Assembly (NCBI GenBank): GCA_030448085.1
Contig: JAUJNU010000006.1
Span: forward strand, 1-48,047
Reading direction: 5' to 3'
DNA length: 48,047 nucleotides
Source of the DNA: Actinomycetota bacterium
GTDB lineage: Bacteria; Actinomycetota; UBA4738; CADDZG01; WHSQ01
Shown: one piece after another, positions 41,919 through 48,047 of the stretch
How positions within the stretch are numbered: position 1 is the first letter of the stretch
Layout: every line of letters begins with the position of its first letter
Made by a program: the position numbers and the translations under genes
The notes under the pieces: model-generated
What the model saw: the letters and a program-made list of their open reading frames with translations, nothing else
The model's database searches: none
What the model was told of the DNA's origin: nothing

Positions 41919-42473
41919 GTGCGGGTTCTGGGGATAGACCCGGGTTTGTCGAAGATGGGCTACGCCGTGGTGGAGCGCGAGTCGGGCAAGCTGCGGCCTA
42001 TCACGTTCGGCGTCCTGCGCACCTCGCCTTCCGCCAGGCACGCGGAGCGCTTGGCACAGATCCGAACCGATCTCCTCGCCCTGATCGAGGCCACGACCCC
42101 CGAGGTGGTGTCGGTCGAGAGACTCTTCTTCAACGCCAACGTGAAGACGGCCATGTCCGTAGCCCAGGCTTCGGGGGTCGCCCTCGCTACGGCGGCCGGC
42201 CGCGGGCTCGAGGTCTATGACTACACGCCCCCAGAGGTGAAGCTCTCGGTGGTGGGGGTGGGGAACGCGAGCAAGAAGCAGGTACAAGCGATGGTCTCTT
42301 CGATCCTCGGGCTCGCGAGTGCGCCGGAGCCATCGGACGCAGCGGACGCCTGCGCCCTCGCGATCTGCCACCTCAACAGGAGCGGCCTTCGGAGCGCGGT
42401 GAAGCTCATCAAGGGCGAGCGTCTCCAGGTCCCCGCCCGCCTCGCGGCAGCGTTACGAGGTGAGGCGGGTTGA
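41919..42473 (+). CDS. ruvC: Crossover junction endodeoxyribonuclease RuvC
   Basis: A 184-residue Holliday-junction resolvase. The four acidic catalytic residues are Asp7 (RVLGIDPG), Glu67 (VSVERLFF), Asp140 and Asp143 (PSDAADACALA), at the spacing of the Escherichia coli enzyme. GTG start with GGAGAAAGG upstream. The stop overlaps the ruvA start (TTGA). The LexA-like box in front suggests SOS control. Confidence 0.96.
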   Translation: MRVLGIDPGLSKMGYAVVERESGKLRPITFGVLRTSPSARHAERLAQIRTDLLALIEATTPEVVSVERLFFNANVKTAMSVAQASGVALATAAGRGLEVYDYTPPEVKLSVVGVGNASKKQVQAMVSSILGLASAPEPSDAADACALAICHLNRSGLRSAVKLIKGERLQVPARLAAALRGEAG

Positions 42474-43045
42474 TCGGTTTCCTGAGGGGTCGGGTGGCCG
42501 GCCGCACCGCCGACGGCTGCTTCTTAGAGGTCGGGGGGGTCGGGTACAAGCTGGCCAGCTCCACGACCACCCTGGCCGCCCTGCCGGGCGAAGGCCAGCC
42601 CGTACGCCTCTGGACCCATCTCCAGGTGCGCGAGGATGCCCTCAACCTCTACGGCTTCGCGACGGAAGACGAGCAGCGGGTGTTCGAGGCTCTCCTAACG
42701 GTCCCCGGCGTCGGCCCCAAGGTGGCGCTACAGGTCTGCTCTGCGTTCTCGCCAAGCTCGTTCCGCCGGGCCCTAGTCACCGACGACGTAGCCGCTATCT
42801 CTTCGGTTCCGGGGATAGGCAAGAAGACGGCACAGCGGATCCTCGTCGACCTCAAGGAGAAGATGGAGCTTCCCGACCTCGGCCTCGCCGGCGCTCAGCC
42901 GGACTCTCTGGCGAAAGCCCGCTCGGCCCTCGAGAACCTCGGCTACTCGCCGGGCGAGGTGCGGGTGGCCTTGGCTGAGGCCGTCCCCTCCGAAGATGCC
43001 TCGGTCGAGGACGTCATCAAGGTGGCGCTCAAGGTGCTCGCATGA
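42470..43045 (+). CDS. ruvA: Holliday junction branch migration protein RuvA
   Basis: A 191-residue RuvA. Domain I begins MIGFLRGRV and contains VGGVGYKL; the two helix-hairpin-helix motifs are [15 protein letters not shown] and [15 protein letters not shown]; domain III ([22 protein letters not shown]) binds RuvB. The TTG start at 42470 overlaps the ruvC stop, and the stop overlaps the ruvB ATG. Confidence 0.96.
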   Translation: MIGFLRGRVAGRTADGCFLEVGGVGYKLASSTTTLAALPGEGQPVRLWTHLQVREDALNLYGFATEDEQRVFEALLTVPGVGPKVALQVCSAFSPSSFRRALVTDDVAAISSVPGIGKKTAQRILVDLKEKMELPDLGLAGAQPDSLAKARSALENLGYSPGEVRVALAEAVPSEDASVEDVIKVALKVLA

Positions 43046-44161
43046 ACGAGGTGGTGCTGGCGCACGCCGCCCTGCCCGAGGACCGGGAGGCCGACCGCTC
43101 GCTCCGTCCGAAGTCCCTTACGGAGTTCGTGGGCCAGGCCGACCTGAAAGATCACCTCGCCATCGTGCTGGAAGCCGCGAGGGGCCGCTCGGAGCCCGTC
43201 GGTCACCTGCTCTTCTCCGGCCCCCCGGGGCTCGGCAAGACCAGCCTCGCCTACGTGGTCGCCAGTGAGATGGAGGCGAACATCCGGCCCACGTCTGGCC
43301 CCGCGCTCGAACGGGCGGGAGACCTCGCGGCGATCCTCACGACCCTCGAGGACGGCGCCGTCCTCTTCATCGACCAGATCCACCGGCTCCCACGTCAGGT
43401 CGAAGAGGTGCTTTATCCGGCGATGGAGGACTTCCAGCTGGACCTGGTGATCGGCAAGGCCGAGCGCGCACACGATCAGGCTCGATCTCCTGCGCCACCC
43501 TCGTGGGTGCCACCACCCGGGCGGGGCTCATCACCGGCCCCCTGCGCAGCAGGTTCGAGCTGAGCGAGCGCCTGATCCGTATCCGACCGAGGACCTGCAG
43601 AAGATCATCACCAGGTCCGCCGAGATCCTGGGCATCGAGATAGACCCCGAGGGCTCCCACGAGATAGCCCGTCGCTCCCGCAGCACGCCTCGCATAGCGA
43701 ACCGCCTTCTGCGCCGGTCCCGAGACTTCGCCCAGGTCCGGGGGGCCGGGCATATCGACGGGGCAACCGCGAAAGCCGCGCTCGAGCTCTTCAAGGTCGA
43801 CGAGAGGGGCCTCGACAAGGTCGACGGGTCGATCCTCGAAGCGTTGGTCCGCCTGTTCGGGGGTCCCGTGGGGCTGTCGACGCTGGCCGTGTCGGTCGGT
43901 GAAGAGCCGGACACGATCGAGGACGTATACGAGCCCTTTCCGATGCAACTCGGGTTCATCCGCAGGACCCCGAGAGGCAGGGTTGCAACCGAGGCCGCCT
44001 TCGCTCACGTAGGAGCCCCTCTTCCCGAGGACCTCTCGCCGCCCGTCTGTTCGGAGATACAGGCTAGGCGTCGCGCTAGAATCGATGCCAAAGGGAGCCG
44101 CTCGGGCGGCTTGCCTCGCGGCGCCCGCGGGTGCGAAGGGGCCGCCAACCGAAGGAAGTGA
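43042..44161 (+). CDS. ruvB: Holliday junction ATP-dependent helicase RuvB (frames broken)
   Basis: The AAA+ motor of branch migration, about 345-370 residues when repaired. Walker A is GPPGLGKT (60-67). Walker B reads LFIDQIHRL, where the family has DEIH, so the catalytic Glu112 appears as Gln. From 43457 the frame is lost. [22 protein letters not shown] is recoverable around 43495-43565 (split), and from about 43590 the original protein continues with [43 protein letters not shown] and [13 protein letters not shown] to a stop at 44161. At least three indels within 130 bases are needed. The last 45 residues (after HVGAPLPE) exceed the family's usual end and may be a further frame artefact. 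The enzyme is expected to be functional, so sequence error is likely. Confidence 0.88.
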
Positions 44162-44167
44162 CTCAGA

Positions 44168-44462
44168 TTGCAGGGTGCCGAGAGCAGCTTGATCTTTCTC
44201 GTGGTGATGATCGCCATCTTCTATTTCATGCTCATCCGTCCTCAGAAGAAGCGCCAGACGGAGCACATGAAGCTCATCGAGAGCATCGGCCAAGGCGACG
44301 AGGTGTTGATGCGCGGGGGTGAGTACGGCCGTGGATCGGACCGTGCGCGACGACTCGCTCGACGTCGAGCTGTCCCCGGGCCATGTCGTCAAGTACGCGA
44401 GGTCGGCGGTCTTCCAGGTCCTGACGCCGGAAGACGAGACCGCGCCTCGGGCCGAGGCTTAG
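44168..44462 (+). CDS. yajC: Preprotein translocase subunit YajC (one frame break)
   Basis: A small Sec accessory protein, about 98 residues when repaired. The single membrane helix IFLVVMIAIFYFMLIRPQKKRQ and the following SIGQGDEVLMRGGEYG are typical. Near 44326 two bases seem to be missing; beyond that VDRTVRDDSLDVELSPGHVVKYAR and VFQVL continue the YajC domain in another frame to TAG 44460-44462. It starts at TTG 44168 and precedes secD by three bases, as in the standard yajC-secD-secF order. Confidence 0.85.
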
Positions 44463-44465
44463 ACG

Positions 44466-45885
44466 ATGAAGAAGAACCGTTACAAGCTCTCCCCCGGAGC
44501 ATGTCCGTGGTCATCGCGCTTCGCCGCGCCCGCGGCGCGGCGATCGGGACGGGCACCGCCCCAAGCTCGGCTCCGACCTCGAGGGTGGCATCAGCGTGAT
44601 CCTCACCGCCGAGAGCACCGAGGAGGTAACGGAAGAGGTCTTGGGGCAGACGGTCGAGATCATCAGGCAGCGCATCGACGCGGATCCAGGCGGGCGGCGA
44701 GGCCGAGGTGAGCGTGGCGGGGGACCGCAACATCCCCTGATCCAGCTCCCGGCGTCGAGGACCAGGAAGAGGCTCTGCGGATCATCGGGACGACGGCGCA
44801 GCTGACGTTCCGCCAGGTCATCGAGCAGGTCCCGCCGAACGTCAAGAAGCTCCCCGAGGTGACCGAGGAGAAGGGCCAAGCCGCTAACGACGAAGAGGTC
44901 GTCTACGAGTCCGGGCAGGAGGGGAAGAGGGCATCCTCTTACAGGCTCGAGCCGGCGGTGCTTACCGGCGAGGTCGTGACCGGGGCGGAGGCCGTGGTCG
45001 ACACCCAGACGGCACCGCGGGGCGGTCGACCTCGAGATGGACGAGGAGGGCTCTGAGAAATGGGCGGACTTCACTGGCAAGCTCGCCTGTCTTAGGGACG
45101 AGGGCAAGGGTGTGAAAGGACAGGTCGCGATCGTCCTCGACGGCAAGGTCGAGTCCTCGGCCCCCATGGCCCCCGAGGTGGGAGTGCGACAGGGGGATCA
45201 CGGGTGGCGGGACCCAGATCACCACGGGCGGCGAGGAGGAAGCGAAGCAGCTGGCCCTCGTCCTCAAGACCGGTGCCCTGCCGCTGACGCTACCCAGTCC
45301 GAGGTCAACAAGATCTCGCCCACGCTCGGGCGGGACTCACTCCGTGCGGGCCTGCTGGCCGGCGGCCTGGGCCTGGGCCTCGTGATGATCTACATGATCC
45401 TTTACTACCGCGCCCTGGGACTTGTCGTGTGGGGCGGGCTGCTCGTCTTCTCCGCCCTCATCTACTCGCTGATGTGCTTCCTCGGAGCGACCGCAGGCTT
45501 GACGCTCAGCCTCGCCGGGGTCGCCGGGATCATCGTCTCTGTCGGGGTCACGGCGGACTCGTACATCGTCGCGTTCGAACGTCTGAAGGACGAGGCGCAG
45601 ACCGGCAAGAGCATGCGGGCGGCCGTCGACCGCGGCATGTCCCGCGCCTTCCGCACGATCCTCGTGGCCGACTTCGTCACCGGGTCGGCGGCCGTCATCC
45701 TCTTCTTCCTGGCGGTCGGGCCGGTCAAGGGCTTCGCACTGACGCTCGGCCTCTCGACCCTCATCGACGTGGCGATCGCCTACTACTTCACGCGCTCGGC
45801 CGTGAACCTGCTCGCTAGGTCACACCGCTTCACCGACGGCCGCTTCTTCGGGATCAAGTCGGCATTGGGGGTTACGACGACATGA
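44466..45885 (+). CDS. secD: Protein translocase subunit SecD (multiple frame breaks)
   Basis: The start MKKNRYKLS at 44466 and the signal-anchor helix are followed by pieces in several frames. They are GSDLEGGISVILTAESTEEV (44570-44640), VEIIRQRIDA, LIQLPGVED (44738), IIGTTAQLTFRQVIEQV (44780-44830), VDLEMDEEGSEKWADFT (45027-45077), GKVESSAPM and GGEEEAKQLALVLKTGALPL (45225-45290). From about 45300 the membrane domain is continuous: SPTLGRDSLRAG, six helices, GVTADSYIVAFERLKDE and GPVKGFALTLG. At least five indels lie between 44490 and 45300. SecD with SecF uses the proton gradient to drive late steps of export. The last codons overlap the secF start (ATGA). Confidence 0.88.
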
Positions 45886-47030
45886 GCAAGCTCTCCCGCC
45901 TCTATCAGGGGCAGACGAATATCGACTTCATCGGTAAGCGCCGGAGGTGGTTCGCTATCTCCGGGCTGTTCATCCTGGCCAGCCTTCTCGCCTTGGGCAC
46001 GAAGGGCCTGAACTACGGGATCCAGTTCAAGGGGGGCGTTTCCATCCAGGCGCCGGTCGCGGCAGACGGGCCTCTCGGGAACCTGGACGACACCGGGATC
46101 GTTTCCGCGCTCGGCGACGAGCTCGGCGGGATAGGCGTCACCGACGCCACGATCCAGGTGGCGAGCGAAGGGGACGCGGACAGGACGGTTCTCGTTCAGA
46201 CCAAGGAGGCGGCCAACGCCGAGGAGCAGGAGCGGGTCATCGCGACCGTGAGAGAGGCCGTGGGCGCCTCGGATGCCGACACCGACAGCTCCAGGATCGG
46301 TAGCAAGTGGGGCGGTGAGATCACCGACAAGGCGGTCCGCGCCCTCTTCATCTTCATGATCGTCGTCCTCGCCTTCATCTCGTGGAGGTTCGAGTGGAAG
46401 ATGGCGATCGGCGCGCTGGTAGCCATGATCCACGACCTCATCATCACCGCCGGCATCTACTCCGTCGTGGGGTTCGAGGTCACGCCGTCGACGGTCATCG
46501 CGATCCTGACGATCCTCGGTTACTCGCTCTATGACACCGTGGTCGTCTTCGACAAGGTCGAGGAGAACACGAACGCATTCGCTGCGACCGGGAAGATGAC
46601 CTATCAGGACTCGGCGAATCTCGCCATGAACCAGGTGTTCATGCGCTCGCTGAACACCTCGCTCGCCACCCTGCTCCCGGTGGCCGCTCTGCTGTTCGTC
46701 GGCGCCGGCTTCCTGGGGGCCGGGACCTTGAAGGACCTTTCCCTCGCGCTGTTCGTCGGGATCATGACCGGCTCGTATTCGTCGGTCTTCGTGGCCACCC
46801 CGATCCTTTCGATGATGAAAGAGCGGGAGCCCAAGTACAAGAACACGAGGGCGAAGCTCCTCCGTGACAGCACCCGTAGGACCGCCGCTCCCGTCGCGGC
46901 TACAGCGGGGGCCGGTGACGGTGATCCAGTATCGGTCAGTACCTCTGCCCGTCCCATCTCGGGCTCGCGGCCCGCTCAGGCCAGACCGCGAGCCGGCTCC
47001 AAGAAGGCCGCCCGCAGGAAGAAGCGATAG
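45882..47030 (+). CDS. secF: Protein translocase subunit SecF
   Basis: A 382-residue membrane protein with the SecF N-terminus [19 protein letters not shown], the periplasmic-type loop [11 protein letters not shown], and the transmembrane signature [20 protein letters not shown], followed by [19 protein letters not shown]. Six membrane segments are expected. The C-terminal 70 residues form a basic, Ala/Arg/Lys-rich cytoplasmic tail ([20 protein letters not shown] at the end). The frame is intact, in contrast to secD directly upstream. The start overlaps the secD stop. Confidence 0.95.
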   Translation: MSKLSRLYQGQTNIDFIGKRRRWFAISGLFILASLLALGTKGLNYGIQFKGGVSIQAPVAADGPLGNLDDTGIVSALGDELGGIGVTDATIQVASEGDADRTVLVQTKEAANAEEQERVIATVREAVGASDADTDSSRIGSKWGGEITDKAVRALFIFMIVVLAFISWRFEWKMAIGALVAMIHDLIITAGIYSVVGFEVTPSTVIAILTILGYSLYDTVVVFDKVEENTNAFAATGKMTYQDSANLAMNQVFMRSLNTSLATLLPVAALLFVGAGFLGAGTLKDLSLALFVGIMTGSYSSVFVATPILSMMKEREPKYKNTRAKLLRDSTRRTAAPVAATAGAGDGDPVSVSTSARPISGSRPAQARPRAGSKKAARRKKR

Positions 47031-47038
47031 GAGAGCAC

Positions 47039-47572
47039 ATGCCTCACGAGCCCAACCACGAATGGCTGAAGGAGCACGTTCGGGATATCCCCGACTTCCC
47101 CAAGCCCGGGATCGTCTTCAAGGACATCACGCCCCTCCTCGCCGACAAGAAGGCTTTCACCTACACGATCGACGCGATCGCCCACCATTACGACAGGGAT
47201 GAGATCGACAAAGTGATGGGCATCGAGGCGAGAGGGTTCCTCATCGCCGCGCCGCTGGCCTACCGGTTCACGGCCGGGCTGATCCCCGTTCGCAAGAAGG
47301 GGAAGCTTCCATGGAAGGTCGAGAGCGAGGAATATGCGCTCGAGTACGGAACCGACCTCCTCGAGATCCACCAAGATGCGATCACACCCGGCGAGCGGAT
47401 CCTCATCGTCGACGACGTGCTCGCAACGGGAGGCACGGCGATGGCCACGGCGCACCTGACCGAGCGATGCGGGGGCAAGATCGCCGGCATCGTCACCCTC
47501 ATGGAGCTGTCGTTCCTGAACGGCCGGGACAGGCTCGAAGGCTACGAGAGCCTTTCTCTCATCTCCTACTGA
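47039..47572 (+). CDS. apt: Adenine phosphoribosyltransferase
   Basis: A 177-residue type I phosphoribosyltransferase. The start region [19 protein letters not shown] and the dianion loop [14 protein letters not shown] are typical of Apt; the PRPP motif [14 protein letters not shown] lies near residues 121-134. It salvages adenine to AMP. AGGAG lies five bases before the ATG. The secF-apt-relA order is characteristic of actinobacteria and firmicutes. Confidence 0.95.
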   Translation: MPHEPNHEWLKEHVRDIPDFPKPGIVFKDITPLLADKKAFTYTIDAIAHHYDRDEIDKVMGIEARGFLIAAPLAYRFTAGLIPVRKKGKLPWKVESEEYALEYGTDLLEIHQDAITPGERILIVDDVLATGGTAMATAHLTERCGGKIAGIVTLMELSFLNGRDRLEGYESLSLISY

Positions 47573-47594
47573 CAACTAAGGGTTCCCCGGAATC

Positions 47595-47600
47595 TAATAT
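47595..47600 (+). promoter_or_regulatory. Putative -10 hexamer for relA
   Basis: TAATAT is a near-consensus -10 and is followed after five bases (a G run) by the relA ATG. A CTGACA at 47569-47574 is too far for a normal -35 (20-base spacer). The arrangement suggests a very short leader or leaderless mRNA. Confidence 0.4.
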
Positions 47601-47605
47601 GGGGG

Positions 47606-48047
47606 ATGGGCTCGACGTCTAAGGCTGAGGAGCAACTGAGGGAACCAGAGGCCCAGAGGGTCGACACCAGCTCGCGGGGCGTCAAAGGAGTCTTCAGCAA
47701 GGTTCGCCCGGGACGTCACACCGCGGATCCCTCGTTGGACCTGATCGTCAAAGCGATCCGGAGCAAACGGCCCAAGGCTGACGTAAAGGTGATCGAGCGA
47801 GCCTTCGCTCTTGCCGAGTCCGTGCACGAGGGGCAGCTGCGAAAGTCGGGGGACCCCTTCGTCGAACATCCCATCTCGGTGGCGTTGATCCTGGCGGAGC
47901 TGGGGCTCGACGAGGTAGCGGTAGCGGCAGCGCTCCTTCATGACTCTGTGGAGGACACCGAACTGACTCTGGCCAAGGTCGAGGACGAGTTCGGGTACCA
48001 GGTGGCGGCCCTCATCGACGGCGTCACGAAGCTCGAGAAGATCCGCT
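47606..48047 (+). CDS. relA: RelA/SpoT-family (p)ppGpp synthetase/hydrolase, N-terminal part (runs off the window)
   Basis: The first 147 residues of a bifunctional Rel protein. After a 40-residue variable start, the HD hydrolase domain begins: ALAESVHEGQLRKSGDPFVEHP and VAVAAALLHDSVEDTELT, with His112-Asp113 as the HD pair and His88 as another metal ligand. It degrades, and with the domains beyond the window edge synthesises, (p)ppGpp. I choose the ATG at 47606; an ATG at 47599 hits a stop after seven codons. The gene follows apt at a 33-base gap. Confidence 0.93.
   Translation, partial: MGSTSKAEEQLREPEAQRVDTSSRGVKGVFSKVRPGRHTADPSLDLIVKAIRSKRPKADVKVIERAFALAESVHEGQLRKSGDPFVEHPISVALILAELGLDEVAVAAALLHDSVEDTELTLAKVEDEFGYQVAALIDGVTKLEKIR

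Noticed and set aside
44168..45300. Programmed ribosomal frameshifting in yajC and secD
   Set aside because: No slippery heptamers or a common context at the breaks, and many breaks occur in a short stretch; errors fit better.
1..48047. CRISPR arrays, insertion sequences, tRNA or rRNA genes
   Set aside because: No regularly spaced direct repeats, no transposase or terminal inverted repeats, and no recognisable tRNA or rRNA sequence were seen on either strand.

Overview
The window is a GC-rich, tightly packed bacterial chromosome segment that reads as Actinomycetota. The gene order thrS - HIT hydrolase - CDP-alcohol phosphotransferase - acyltransferase - PimA-type mannosyltransferase, followed later by pdxS - pdxT - yebC - ruvC - ruvA - ruvB - yajC - secD - secF - apt - relA, is the classical actinobacterial arrangement. 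GTG and TTG starts are common, stop/start overlaps (ATGA, GTGA, TTGA) are the rule, and several start codons sit 5-7 nt behind a TAnnnT -10 hexamer, as expected for leaderless transcripts. The species is not identifiable by eye; an uncultured actinobacterium (metagenome assembly) is my inference.

Layout. 0.1-8.2 kb: an accessory aromatic-acid catabolic cluster (two-domain flavin monooxygenase/reductase of the salicylyl-CoA 5-hydroxylase / 2-aminobenzoyl-CoA monooxygenase-reductase type, a wrecked glutaryl-CoA dehydrogenase-like gene, a crotonase without the classical glutamates, a RidA-fold protein, an acyl-CoA dehydrogenase and a PaaK-type CoA ligase). 8.2-10.5 kb: a minus-strand three-gene unit made of a 56-residue Asp-rich peptide, a JmjC/Cupin_4 Fe(II) oxygenase and a sucrase/ferredoxin-like protein; this is the best candidate for an undescribed system. 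10.6-13.9 kb: divergent NodI/NodJ-like ABC exporter plus a lipoprotein. 13.9-16.6 kb (minus): CEOS/alanine-dehydrogenase-like enzyme, MidA-type methyltransferase, small helical protein. 16.7-21.3 kb: aldolase-like DUF2090 protein, secreted HExxH peptidase, thrS, HIT. 21.3-24.6 kb (minus): DUF222/HNH protein and EF-G2. 24.7-30.8 kb: phosphatidylinositol-mannoside lipid genes followed by a MacB/FtsX-type ABC system. 30.8-35.7 kb: lipoprotein, an M48-like protein lacking the catalytic Glu, serine acetyltransferase-like protein, MurJ, sulfotransferase. 35.7-37.8 kb (minus): tandem DUF3048 genes. 37.9-39.4 kb: exported phosphodiester glycosidase. 39.5-48.0 kb: pyridoxal-phosphate synthase, YebC, the RuvCAB resolvasome behind a LexA-box-like palindrome, the SecDF-YajC translocon accessories, adenine phosphoribosyltransferase and the start of RelA/SpoT.

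A caution applies throughout: single-base frame breaks recur in genes that should be essential or highly conserved (pdxS, ruvB, yajC, secD) and in fusA2; several fall in short G/C runs. They cluster in patches (0-4, 14, 22, 32, 40 and 43.5-45.3 kb) while thrS, murJ and secF are intact. Residual sequencing or consensus errors are the simplest explanation, so I annotate these as genes with broken frames rather than as functional pseudogenes. Only the glutaryl-CoA dehydrogenase-like region is called a pseudogene, because substitutions are dense there as well.
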